This document shows positions 48,270 through 60,460 of a stretch of DNA of 64,000 bases, one piece after another (position 1 is the first letter of the stretch; each line of letters begins with the position of its first letter). Made by a program: the position numbers and the translations under genes. The DNA is from Amaranthus tricolor. Taxonomy: Eukaryota; Streptophyta; Magnoliopsida; Caryophyllales; Amaranthaceae. The stretch covers positions 12,082,643-12,146,642 of the forward strand of contig NC_080062.1 in the NCBI RefSeq assembly GCF_026212465.1. Reading direction: 5' to 3'. The notes beneath the pieces were generated by a model. That model was not told where the DNA came from and did not search any database. It was given only the letters and a program-made list of their open reading frames with translations.

Positions 48270-49963
48270 AAAGTATAAACTTGGTATTTTTTGCACGGAA
48301 TATGGCACACAACACTATTTGGTATATATTATTCTGTTCAAGTGGTTAGAATTGGAAATCCATAGTCATATGCTAGAAATTACATGTGAAGTTGGGATTT
48401 ATTGCGTTTTTAAGCGTTTTTGGCACTTTTATACATAAAGTAGCTCAAACTTGGTTTCTTTTGCTCGAAACTTTGCACACAACACTATTTGGTATATATT
48501 ATTGTGTTGAAGTGGTTAGAACTAAAAATCATAGTCATATGCTAGAAATTACGTAAAGTTGCGATTTTATGCGTTTTTAAACGTTTTTGGCACTTTTGCG
48601 CATAAAGTAGCTCAAACTTGGTTTGTTTTGCACGAAACGTGGCATACAACACTATATGGTATATATTATTGTGTTTAAGTGGTTAGAATTGAAAATCATA
48701 GTCATATGCTAGAAATTACGTGTTAAGTTTTGATTTTATGTGTTTTTAAGCGTTTTTGGCACTTTTGAGCATAAAGTAACTTAGTTTGTAGTGCACGAAA
48801 CTTGGCACACAACACTATTTGGTATATATTATTGTGTTGAAGTGGTTAGAAATGAAATATTCATATGCTAAAAATTGCGTGTTAAGTTGTGATTTTATGC
48901 GTTTTTAAGTGTTTTTGGCACTTTTGCGCATAAGGTAGCTCAAACTTGGTTTGTTTTGCACGAAACTTGATACACAACACTCTTTGGTATTATAATATTC
49001 GATTTGGTATATATTATATTGTTGAAGTGGTTAAAATTTAAAATCATAGTCATATGCTAGAAATTACGTGTTAAGATGCGTTCTTATGCGTTTTTAAGCG
49101 TTTTTGTCACTTTTGCGCATAAATTAGCTCTAAGTTAGTTTGTTTTGCACGAAACTTTGCACACAACACTATTTGGTATATAGTTTGTGTTGAAGTGGTT
49201 AGAATTGGAAATGATAGTCATATGCTAGAAATTACGTGTTAAGTTGCGATTTTATGCGTTTTTAAACGTTTTTGGGATTGTTGCGCATAAAGTAGCTTAA
49301 ACTTGGTTTGTTTTGAACGAAACTTGGCACACAACACTATTTGGTGTATATTATTGTGTTGAAGTGGTTAGAATTTAAAATCATAGACATATGCTAGAAA
49401 TTACGTGTTAAGTTGCGATTTTATGCGTTTGAAGTGTTTTTGGCACTTTTGCGCATAAAAGTAGCTCAAACTTGGTTTGTTTTGCTCGAAACTTGGCACA
49501 CAACACTATTTGGTATATAGTTTGTGTTGAAGTGGTTAGAATTGAAAATGATAGTCATATGCTAGAAATTACGTGTTAAGTTGCGATTTTATGCGTTTTT
49601 AAACGTTTTTGGGATTGTTGCGCATAAAGTAGCTAAAACTTGGTTTGTTTTGAACGAAACATGGCACACAATACTATTTGGTATATATTATTGTGTTGAA
49701 GTGGTTAGAATTGAAAATCATAGTAATATGCTAAAAATTACGTGTTAAGTTGCGATTTTTTGCGTTTTTAAGCGTTTTTGGCACTTTTGCGCATAAAGTA
49801 GCTCAAACTTCGTTTGTTTTGCACGAAACTTGGTACACAACACTATTTGTTATATATTATTGTGTTGAAGTGTTTAGAGTTTAAAATCATAGTCATATGT
49901 TAGAAATTACGTGTAAAGTTGTGAGTTTATGCGTTTTTATGCGTTTTTTGCACTTTTACGCAT
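48270..49963 (-). repeat. Family B 10-mer HOR, unit 9 (1694 bp)
   Basis: Haplotype II. Private features are an inserted C (AAATCCATAGTCATATGC near 48360) and loss of bases in m7 (ATGCGTTTGAAGTG near 49425 against ATGCGTTTTCAAGTG). Confidence 0.93.
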
Positions 49964-51664
49964 AAAGTATAAACTTGGTATTTTTTGCACGGAATATGGC
50001 ACACAACACTATTTGGTATATATTATTCTGTTCAAGTGGTTAGAATTGGAAATCATACTCATATGCTAGAAATTACATGTGAAGTTGGGATTTATTGCGT
50101 TTTTAAGCGTTTTTGGCACTTTTATACATAAAGTAGCTCAAACTTGGTTTCTTTTGCTCGAAACTTTGCACACAACACTATTTGGTATATATTATTGTGT
50201 TGAAGTGGTTAGAACTAAAAATCATAGTCATATGCTAGAAATTACGTAAAGTTGCGATTTTATGCGTTTTTAAACGTTTTTGGCACTTTTGCGCATAAAG
50301 TAGCTCAAACTTGGTTTGTTTTGCACGAAACGTGGCATACAACACTATATGGTATATATTATTGTGTTTAAGTGGTTAGAATTGAAAATCATAGTCATAT
50401 GCTAGAAATTACGTGTTAAGTTTTGATTTTATGTGTTTTTAAGCGTTTTTGGCACTTTTGAGCATAAAGTAACTTAGTTTGTAGTGCACGAAACTTGGCA
50501 CACAACACTATTTGGTATATATTATTGTGTTGAAGTGGTTAGAAATGAAATATTCATATGCTAAAAATTGCGTGTTAAGTTGTGATTTTATGCGTTTTTA
50601 AGCGTTTTTGGCACTTTTGCGCATAAGGTAGCTCAAACTTGGTTTGTTTTGCACGAAACTTGGTACACAACACTCTTTGGTATTATAATATTCGATTTGG
50701 TATATATTATATTGTTGAAGTGGTTAAAATTTAAAATCATAGTCATATGCTAGAAATTACGTGTTAAGATGCGTTCTTATGCGTTTTTAAGCGTTTTTGT
50801 CACTTTTGCGCATAAATTAGCTCTAAGTTAGTTTGTTTTGCACGAAACTTTGCACACAACACTATTTGGTATATAGTTTGTGTTGAAGTGGTTAGAATTG
50901 GAAATGATAGTCATATGCTAGAAATTACGTGTTAAGTTGCGATTTTATGCGTTTTTAAACGTTTTTGGGATTGTTGCGCATAAAGTAGCTAAAACTTGGT
51001 TTGTTTTGAACGAAACTTGGCACACAACACTATTTGGTGTATATTATTGTGTTGAAGTGGTTAGAATTTAAAATCATAGACATATGCTAGAAATTACGTG
51101 TTAAGTTGCAATTTTATGCGTTTTCAAGTGTTTTTGGCACTTTTGCGCATAATAGTAGCTCAAACTTGGTTTGTTTTGCTCGAAACTTGGCACAAACACT
51201 ATTTGGTATATAGTTTGTGTTGAAGTGGTTAGAATTGAAAATGATAGTCATATGCTAGAAATTACGTGTTAAGTTGCGATTTTATGCGTTTTTAAACGTT
51301 TTTGGGATTGTTGCGCATAAAGTAGCTAAAACTTGGTTTGTTTTGAACGAAACATGGCACACAATACTATTTGGTATATATTATTGTGTTGAAGTGGTTA
51401 GAATTGAAAATCATAGTAATATGCTAAAAATTACGTGTTAAGTTGCGATTTTTTGTGTTTTTAAGCGTTTTTGGCACTTTTGCGCATAAAGTAGCTCAAA
51501 CTTGGTTTGTTTTGCACGAAACTTGGTACACAACACTATTTGTTATATATTATTGTGTTGAAGTGTTTAGAGTTTAAAATCATAGTCATATGTTAGAAAT
51601 TACGTGTAAAGTTGTGAGTTTATGCGTTTTTATGCGTTTTTTGCACTTTTACGCTTTTACGCAT
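49964..51664 (-). repeat. Family B 10-mer HOR, unit 10 (1701 bp)
   Basis: Haplotype II. The extra length comes mainly from an 8-bp tandem duplication of TTTTACGC at its right end (51647-51654 and 51655-51662). Also has GCACAAACACTATTTGG near 51190, missing two bases. Confidence 0.92.
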
Positions 51665-53527
51665 AAAGTATAAACTTGGTATTTTTTGCACGGAATATGG
51701 CACACAACACTATTTGGTATATATTATTCTGTTCAAGTGGTTAGAATTGGAAATCATACTCATGTGCTAGAAATTACATGTGAAGTTGGGATATATTGCG
51801 TTTTTAAGCGTTTTTGGCACTTTTATACATAAAGTAGCTCAAACTTGGTTTCTTTTGCTCGAAACTTTGCACACAACACTATTTGGTATATATTATTGTG
51901 TTGAAGTGGTTAGAACTAAAAATCATAGTCATATGCTAGAAATTACGTAAAGTTGCGATTTTATGCGTTTTTAAACGTTTTTGGCACTTTTGCGCATAAA
52001 GTAGCTCAAACTTGGTTTGTTTTGCACGAAACGTGGCATACAACACTATATGATATATATTATTGTGTTTAAGTGGTTAGAATTGAAAATCATAGTCATA
52101 TGCTAGAAATTACGTGTTAAGTTTTGATTTTATGTGTTTTTAAGCGTTTTTGGCACTTTTGAGCATAAAGTAACTTAGTTTGTAGTGCACGAAACTTGGC
52201 ACACAACACTATTCAGTATATATTATTGTGTTGAAGTGGTTAGAAATGAAATATTCATATGCTAAAAATTGCGTGTTAAGTTGTGATTTTATGCGTTTTT
52301 AAGCGTTTTTGGCACTTTTGCGCATAAGGTAGCTCAAACTTGGTTTGTTTTGCACGAAACATGGTACACAACACTCTTTGGCATTATAATATTCTATTTG
52401 GTATATATTATATTGTTGAAGTGGTTAAAATTTAAAATCATAGTCATATGCTAGAAATTACGTGTTAAGATGCGTTCTTATGCGTTTTTAAGCGTTTTTG
52501 TCACTTTTGCGCATAAATTAGCTCTAAGTTAGTTTGTTTTCCACGAAACTTTGAACACAACACTATTTGGTATATAGTTTGTGTTGAAGTGGTTAGAATT
52601 GAAAATGATAGTCATATGCTAGAAATTACGTGTTAAGTTGCGATTTTATGCGTTTTTAAACGTTTTTGGGATTGTTGCGCATAAAGTAGCTAAAACTTGG
52701 TTTGTTTTGAACGATACTTGGCACACAACACTATTTGGTGTATATTATTGTGTTGAAGTGGTTAGAATTGAAAATCATAGACATATGCTAGAAATTACGT
52801 GTTAAGTTGCGATTTTATGCGTTTTTAAACGTTTTTGGGATTGTTGCGCATAAAGTAGCTAAAACTTGGTTTGTTTTGAACGAAACTTGGCACACAACAC
52901 TATTTGGTGTATATTATTGTGTTGAAGTGGTTAGAATTTAAAATCATAGACATATGCTAGAAATTACGTGTTAAGTTGCGATTTAATGCGTTTTCAAGTG
53001 TTTTTGGCACTTTTGCGCATAAAAGTAGCTCAAACTTGGTTTGTTTTGCTCGAAACTTGGTACACAACACTATTTGGTATATAGTTTGTGTTGAAGTGGT
53101 TAGAATTGAAAATGATAGTCATATGCTAGAAATTACGTGTTGAGTTGCGATTTTATGCGTTTTTAAACGTTTTTGGGATTGTTGCGCATAAAGTAGCTAA
53201 AACTTGGTTTGTTTTGAACGAAACATGGCACACAATACTATTTGGTATATATTATTGTGTTGAAGTGGTTAGAATTGAAAATCATAGTAATATGCTAAAA
53301 ATTACGTGTTAAGTTGCGATTTTTTGCGTTTTTAAGCGTTTTTGGCACTTTTGCGCATAAAGTAGCTCAAACTTGGTTTGTTTTGCACGAAACTTGGTAC
53401 ACAACACTATTTGTTATATATTATTGTGTTGAAGTGTTTAGAGTTTAAAATCATAGTCATATGTTAGAAATTACGTGTAAAGTTGTGAGTTTATGCGTTT
53501 TTATGCGTTTTTTGCACTTTTACGCAT
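51665..53527 (-). repeat. Family B 11-mer HOR, unit 11, haplotype switch II to I (1863 bp)
   Basis: Haplotype II through m4 (GCGTTTTTAAGCG near 52292), then I from m5 (ATATTCTATTT near 52390), so the switch lies at about 52300-52390. m7 is duplicated (52683-52851 and 52852-53020). The first copy has GAACGATACTTGG and GAATTGAAAATCATAGAC, the second the usual GAATTTAAAATCATAGAC. Confidence 0.91.
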
Positions 53528-55224
53528 AAAGTATAAACTTGGTTTTTTTTTGCACGGAATATGGCACACAACACTATTTGGTATATATTATTCTGTTCAA
53601 GTGGTTAGAATTGGAAATCATACTCATATGCTAGAAATTACATGTGAAGTTGGGATTTATTGCGTTTTTAAGCGTTTTTGGCACTTTTATACATAAAGTA
53701 GCTCAAACTTGGTTTCTTTTGCTCGAAACTTTGCACACAACACTATTTGGTATATATTATTGTGTTGAAGTGGTTAGAACTAAAAATCATAGTCATATGC
53801 TAGAAATTACGTAAAGTTGCGATTTTATGCGTTTTTAAACGTTTTTGGCACTTTTGCGCATAAAGTAGCTCAAACTTGGTTTGTTTTGCACGAAACGTGG
53901 CATACAACACTATATGGTATATATTATTGTGTTTAAGTGGTTAGAATTGAAAATCATAGTCATATGCTAGAAATTACGTGTTAAGTTCTGATTTTATGTG
54001 TTTTTTAAGCGTTTTTTGGCACTTTTGAGCATAAAGTAACTTAGTTTGTAGTGCACGAAACTTGGCACACAACACTATTTGGTATATATTATTGTGTTGA
54101 AGTGGTTAGAAATGAAATATTCATATGCTAAAAATTGCGTGTTAAGTTGTGATTTTATGCGTTGTTAAGCGTTTTTGGCACTTTTGCGCATAAGGTAGCT
54201 CAAACTTGGTTTGTTTTGCACGAAACTTGGTACACAACACTCTTTGGTATTATAATATTCTATTTGGTATATATTATATTGTTGAAGTGGTTAAAATTTA
54301 AAATCATAGTCATATGCTAGAAATTACGTGTTAAGATGCGTTCTTATGCGTTTTTAAGCGTTTTTGTCACTTTTGCGCATAAATTAGCTCTAAGTTAGTT
54401 TGTTTTGCACGAAACTTTGCACACAACACTATTTGGTATATAGTTTGTGTTGAAGTGGTTAGAATTGAAAATGATAGTCATATGCTAGAAATTACGTGTT
54501 AAGTTGCGATTTTATGCGTTTTTAAACGTTTTTGGGATTGTTGCGCATAAAGTAGCTAAAACTTGGTTTGTTTTGAACGAAACTTGGCACACAACACTAT
54601 TTGGTGTATATTATTGTGTTGAAGTGGTTAGAATTTAAAATCATAGACATATGCTAGAAATTACGTGTTAAGTTGCGATTTAATGCGTTTTCAAGTGTTT
54701 TTGGCACTTTTGCGCATAAAAGTAGCTCAAACTTGGTTTGTTTTGCTCGAAACTTGGTACACAACACTATTTGGTATATAGTTTGTGTTGAAGTGGTTAG
54801 AATTGAAAATGATAGTCATATGCTAGAAATTACGTGTTGAGTTGCGATTTTATGCGTTTTTAAACGTTTTTGGGATTGTTGCGCATAAAGTAGCTAAAAC
54901 TTGGTTTATTTTGAACGAAACATGGCACACAATACTATTTGGTATATATTATTGTGTTGAAGTGGTTAGAATTGAAAATCATAGTAATATGCTAAAAATT
55001 ACGTGTTAAGTTGCGATTTTTTGCGTTTTTAAGCGTTTTTGGCACTTTTGCGCATAAAGTAGCTCAAACTTGGTTTGTTTTGCACGAAACTTGGTACACA
55101 ACACTATTTGTTATATATTATTGTGTTGAAGTGTTTAGAGTTTAAAATCATAGTCATATGTTAGAAATTACGTGTAAAGTTGTGAGTTTATGCGTTTTTA
55201 TGCGTTTTTTGCACTTTTACGCAT
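53528..55224 (-). repeat. Family B 10-mer HOR, unit 12 (1697 bp)
   Basis: Haplotype I with a nine-T run in m1 and GGGATTTATTGCG, as in unit 3. Longer T runs occur near 54000. Confidence 0.93.
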
Positions 55225-56919
55225 AAAGTATAAACTTGGTTTTTTTTGCACGGAATATGGCACACAACACTATTTGGTATATATTATTCTGTTCAAGTGG
55301 TTAGAAATGGAAATCATACTCATATGCTAGAAATTACAAGTGAAGTTGGGATATATTGCGTTTTTAAGCGTTTTTGGCACTTTTATACATAAAGTAGCTC
55401 AAACTTGGTTTCTTTTGCTCGAAACTTTGCACAATACACTATTTGGTATATATTATTGTGTTGAAGTGGTTAGAACTAAAAATCATAGTCATATGCTAGA
55501 AATTACGTAAAGTTGCGATTTTATGCGTTTTTAAACGTTTTTGGCACTTTTGCGCATAAAGTAGCTCAAACTTGGTTTGTTTTGCACGAAACGTGGCATA
55601 CAACACTATATGGTATATATTATTGTGTTTAAGTGGTTAGAATTGAAAATCATAGTCATATGCTAGAAATTACGTGTTAAGTTCTGATTTTATGTGTTTT
55701 TAAGCGTTTTTGGCACTTTTGAGCATAAAGTAACTTAGTTTGTAGTGCACGAAACTTGGCACACAACACTATTTGGTATATATTATTGTGTTGAAGTGGT
55801 TAGAAATGAAATATTCATATGCTAAAAATTGCGTGTTAAGTTGTGATTTTATGCGTTGTTAAGCGTTTTTGGCACTTTTGCGCATAAGGTAGCTCAAACT
55901 TGGTTTGTTTTGCACGAAACTTGGTACACAACACTCTTTGGTATTATAATATTCTATTTGGTATATATTATATTGTTGAAGTGGTTAAAATTTAAAATCA
56001 TAGTCATATGCTAGAAATTACGTGTTAAGATGCGTTCTTATGCGTTTTTAAGCGTTTTTGTCACTTTTGCGCATAAATTAGCTCTAAGTTAGTTTGTTTT
56101 GCACGAAACTTTGCACACAACACTATTTGGTATATAGTTTGTGTTGAAGTGGTTAGAATTGAAAATGATAGTCATATGCTAGAAATTACGTGTTAAGTTG
56201 CGATTTTATGCGTTTTTAAACGTTTTTGGGATTGTTGCGCATAAAGTAGCTAAAACTTGGTTTGTTTTGAACGAAACTTGGCACACAACACTATTTGGTG
56301 TATATTATTGTGTTGAAGTGGTTAGAATTTAAAATCATAGACATATGCTAGAAATTACGTGTTAAGTTGCGATTTAATGCGTTTTCAAGTGTTTTTGGCA
56401 CTTTTGCGCATAAAAGTAGCTCAAACTTGGTTTGTTTTGCTCGAAACTTGGTACACAACACTATTTGGTATATAGTTTGTGTTGAAGTGGTTAGAATTGA
56501 AAATGATAGTCATATGCTAGAAATTACGTGTTGAGTTGCGATTTTATGCGTTTTTAAACGTTTTTGGGATTGTTGCGCATAAAGTAGCTAAAACTTGGTT
56601 TGTTTTGAACGAAACATGGCACACAATACTATTTGGTATATATTATTGTGTTGAAGTGGTTAGAATTGAAAATCATAGTAATATGCTAAAAATTACGTGT
56701 TAAGTTGCGATTTTTTGCGTTTTTTAAGCGTTTTTGGCACTTTTGCGCATAAAGTAGCTCAAACTTGGTTTGTTTTGCACGAAACTTGGTACACAACACT
56801 ATTTGTTATATATTATTGTGTTGAAGTGTTTAGAGTTTAAAATCATAGTCATATGTTAGAAATTACGTGTAAAGTTGTGAGTTTATGCGTTTTTATGCGT
56901 TTTTTGCACTTTTACGCAT
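55225..56919 (-). repeat. Family B 10-mer HOR, unit 13 (1695 bp)
   Basis: Haplotype I. AAATTACAAGTGAAG in m1 and GCACAATACACTATTTG in m2 are both shared with unit 14. Confidence 0.93.
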
Positions 56920-58617
56920 AAAGTATAAACTTGGTTTTTTTTTGCACGGAATATGGCACACAACACTATTTGGTATATATTATTCTGTTCAAGTGGTTAG
57001 AATTGGAAATCATACTCATATGCTAGAAATTACAAGTGAAGTTGGGATATATTGCGTTTTTAAGCGTTTTTGGCACTTTTATACATAAAGTAGCTCAAAC
57101 TTGGTTTCTTTTGCTCGAAACTTTGCACAATACACTATTTGGTATATATTATTGTGTTGAAGTGGTTAGAACTAAAAATCATAGTCATATGCTAGAAATT
57201 ACGTAAAGTTGCGATTTTATGCGTTTTTTAAACGTTTTTGGCACTTTTGCGCATAAAGTAGCTCAAACTTGGTTTGTTTTGCACGAAACGTGGCATACAA
57301 CACTATATGGTATATATTATTGTGTTTAAGTGGTTAGAATTGAAAATCATAGTCATATGCTAGAAATTACGTGTTAAGTTCTGATTTTATGTGTTTTTAA
57401 GCGTTTTTGGCACTTTTGAGCATAAAGTAACTTAGTTTGTAGTGCACGAAACTTGGCACACAACACTATTTGGTATATATTATTGTGTTGAAGTGGTTAG
57501 AAATGAAATATTCATATGCTAAAAATTGCGTGTTAAGTTGTGATTTTATGCGTTGTTAAGCGTTTTTGGCACTTTTGCGCATAAGGTAGCTCAAACTTGG
57601 TTTGTTTTGCACGAAACTTGGTACACAACACTCTTTGGTATTATAATATTCTATTTGGTATATATTATATTGTTGAAGTGGTTAAAATTTAAAATCATAG
57701 TCATATGCTAGAAATTACGTGTTAAGATGCGTTCTTATGCGTTTTTAAGCGTTTTTGTCACTTTTGCGCATAAATTAGCTCTAAGTTAGTTTGTTTTGCA
57801 CGAAACTTTGCACACAACACTATTTGGTATATAGTTTGTGTTGAAGTGGTTAGAATTGAAAATGATAGTCATATGCTAGAAATTACGTGTTAAGTTGCGA
57901 TTTTATGCGTTTTTAAACGTTTTTGGGATTGTTGCGCATAAAGTAGCTAAAACTTGGTTTGTTTTGAACGAAACTTGGCACACAACACTATTTGGTGTAT
58001 ATTATTGTGTTGAAGTGGTTAGAATTTAAAATCATAGACATATGCTAGAAATTACGTGTTAAGTTGCGATTTAATGCGTTTTCAAGTGTTTTTGGCACTT
58101 TTGCGCATAAAAGTAGCTCAAACTTGGTTTGTTTTGCTCGAAACTTGGCACACAACACTATTTGGTATATAGTTTGTGTTGAAGTGGTTAGAATTGAAAA
58201 TGATAGTCATATGCTAGAAATTACGTGTTAAGTTGCGATTTTATGCGTTTTTTAAACGTTTTTGGGATTGTTGCGCATAAAGTAGCTAAAACTTGGTTTG
58301 TTTTGAACGAAACATGGCACACAATACTATTTGGTATATATTATTGTGTTGAAGTGGTTAGAATTGAAAATCATAGTAATATGCTAAAAAATTACGTGTT
58401 AAGTTGCGATTTTTTGCGTTTTTAAGCGTTTTTGGCACTTTTGCGCATAAAGTAGCTCAAACTTGGTTTGTTTTGCACGAAACTTGGTACACAACACTAT
58501 TTGTTATATATTATTGTGTTGAAGTGTTTAGAGTTTAAAATCATAGTCATATGTTAGAAATTACGTGTAAAGTTGTGAGTTTATGCGTTTTTATGCGTTT
58601 TTTGCACTTTTACGCAT
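56920..58617 (-). repeat. Family B 10-mer HOR, unit 14, haplotype switch I to II (1698 bp)
   Basis: Haplotype I until m7 (CGATTTAATGCG near 58069), then II in m8 (CTTGGCACAC near 58145, GTGTTAAGTTGCG near 58225). This is the third example of the same I-to-II junction, after units 4 and 7. Confidence 0.91.
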
Positions 58618-59630
58618 AAAGTATAAACTTGGTATTTTTTGCACGGAATATGGCACACAACACTATTTGGTATATATTATTCTGTTCAAGTGGTTAGAAT
58701 TGGAAATCATACTCATATGCTAGAAATTACATGTGAAGTTGGGATTTATTGCGTTTTTAAGCGTTTTTGGCACTTTTATACATAAAGTAGCTCAAACTTG
58801 GTTTCTTTTGCTCGAAACTTTGCACACAACACTATTTGGTATATATTATTGTGTTGAAGTGGTTAGAACTAAAAATCATAGTCATATGCTAGAAATTACG
58901 TGTTAAGTTGCGATTTTATGCGTTTTTAAACGTTTTTGGGATTGTTGCGCATAAAGTAGCTTAAACTTGGTTTGTTTTGAACGAAACTTGGCACACAACA
59001 CTATTTGGTGTATATTATTGTGTTGAAGTGGTTAGAATTTAAAATCATAGACATTTGCTAGAAATTACGTGTTAAGTTGCGATTTTATGCGTTTTCAAGT
59101 GTTTTTGGCACTTTTGCGCATAAAAGTAGCTCAAACTTGGTTTGTTTTGCTCGAAACTTGGCACACAACACTATTTGGTATATAGTTTGTGTTGAAGTGG
59201 TTAGAATTGAAAATGATAGTCATATGCTAGAAATTACGTGTTAAGTTGCGATTTTATGCGTTTTTAAACGTTTTTGGGATTGTTAAGCATAAAGTAGCTA
59301 AAACTTGGTTTTGTTTTGAACGAAACATGGCACACAATACTATTTGGTATATATTATTGTGTTGAAGTGGTTAGAATTGAAAATCATAGTAATATGCTAA
59401 AAATTACGTGTTAAGTTGCGATTTTTTGCGTTTTTTAAGCGTTTTTGGCACTTTTGCGCATAAAGTAGCTCAAACTTGGTTTGTTTTGCACGAAACTTGG
59501 TACACAACACTATTTGTTATATATTATTGTGTTGAAGTGTTTAGAGTTTAAAATCATAGTCATATGTTAGAAATTACGTGTAAAGTTGTGAGTTTATGCG
59601 TTTTTATGCGTTTTTTGCACTTTTACGCAT
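58618..59630 (-). repeat. Family B 6-mer HOR, unit 15 (1013 bp)
   Basis: Contains m1, an m2/m6 hybrid, m7, m8, m9 and m10. The hybrid opens as m2 (TTTGCTCGAAACTTTGC, GAACTAAAAATCATAG) but continues ACGTGTTAAGTTGCG and GGGATTGTTGCGC as in m6. About 685 bp (four monomers) are missing relative to a 10-mer. The switch falls in the shared CATATGCTAGAAATTACG near 58882-58900. Confidence 0.92.
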
Positions 59631-60127
59631 AAAGTATAAACTTGGTATTTTTTGCACGGAATATGGCACACAACACTATTTGGTATATATTATTCTGTTC
59701 AAGTGGTTAGAATTGGAAATCATACTCATATGCTAGAAATTACATGTGAAGTTGGGATTTATTGCGTTTTTAAGCGTTTTTTGGCACTTTTATACATAAA
59801 GTAGCTCAAACTTGGTTTCTTTTGCTCGAAACTTTGCACACAACACTATTTGGTATATATTATTGTGTTGAAGTGGTTAGAACTAAAAATCATAGTCATA
59901 TGCTAGAAATTACGTAAAGTTGCGATTTTATGCGTTTTTAAACGTTTTTGGCACTTTTGCGCATAAAGTAGCTCAAACTTGGTTTGTTTTGCACGAAACG
60001 TGGCATACAACACTATATGGTATATATTATTGTGTTTAAGTGGTTAGAATTGAAAATCATAGTCATATGCTAGAAATTACGTGTTAAGTTTTGATTTTAT
60101 GTGTTTTTAAGCGTTTTTGGCACTTTT
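59631..60127 (-). repeat. Family B HOR, unit 16, partial at gap
   Basis: m1, m2 and most of m3, haplotype II (GGTATTTTTT, AAGTTTTGATTTTATGTG), cut by the N run at GGCACTTTT. Confidence 0.92.
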
Positions 60128-60227
60128 NNNNNNNNNNNNNNNNNNNNNNNNNNNNNNNNNNNNNNNNNNNNNNNNNNNNNNNNNNNNNNNNNNNNNNNNN
60201 NNNNNNNNNNNNNNNNNNNNNNNNNNN
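60128..60227. other. Assembly gap, 100 N
   Basis: A second run of exactly 100 N. On both sides lies family B with the same ~1.7-kb HOR, but the orientation flips across the gap, so the contigs may have been joined in the wrong relative orientation. Confidence 0.98.
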
Positions 60228-60460
60228 GTAATTTCTAGCATATGACTATCATGTTCAATTCTAACCACTTCTACACAAACTATATACCAAATAGTGTTGT
60301 GTGCAAAGTTTCGTGCAAAACAAACTAACTTAGAGCTAATATATGCGCAAAAGTGACAAAAACGCTTAAAAACGCATAAGAACGCATCTTAACACGTAAT
60401 TTCTAGCATATGACTATGATTTTAAATTTTAACCACTTCAACAATATAATATATACCAAA
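60228..60460 (+). repeat. Family B HOR, partial, after gap
   Basis: End of a monomer followed by m6 and the start of m5, read as the reverse complement of block 3. ATCATGTTCAATTC and CTTCTACACAAAC are private to this block and recur at 61939-61975. Confidence 0.9.

Larger units (their letters stand above)
33668..60127 (-). repeat. Satellite family B array, about 156 monomers, inverted relative to family A
   Basis: On the + strand the unit reads AAAGTAGCTCAAACTTGG, TTTGCACGAAACTTGG, CACACAACACTATTTGG, TATATATTATTGTGTTGAAG, TGGTTAGAATTGAAAATC, CATATGCTAGAAATTACG, TGCGATTTTATGCG, TTTTTAAGCGTTTTTGG. This is the reverse complement of a relative of family A. Monomers are 160-188 bp in a 10-mer HOR of 1694-1701 bp, with 6-, 11- and 15-mer variants. 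The first monomer of each HOR (m1) is marked by CATAAAGTATAAACTTGG, which lacks the GCTC seen in other monomers. Confidence 0.97.

Noticed and set aside
33568..60227. A true large inversion or palindrome of the array
   Set aside because: Both strand switches coincide with 100-N gaps, so the sequence cannot show a real inversion junction. Kept only as an assembly question in the findings.
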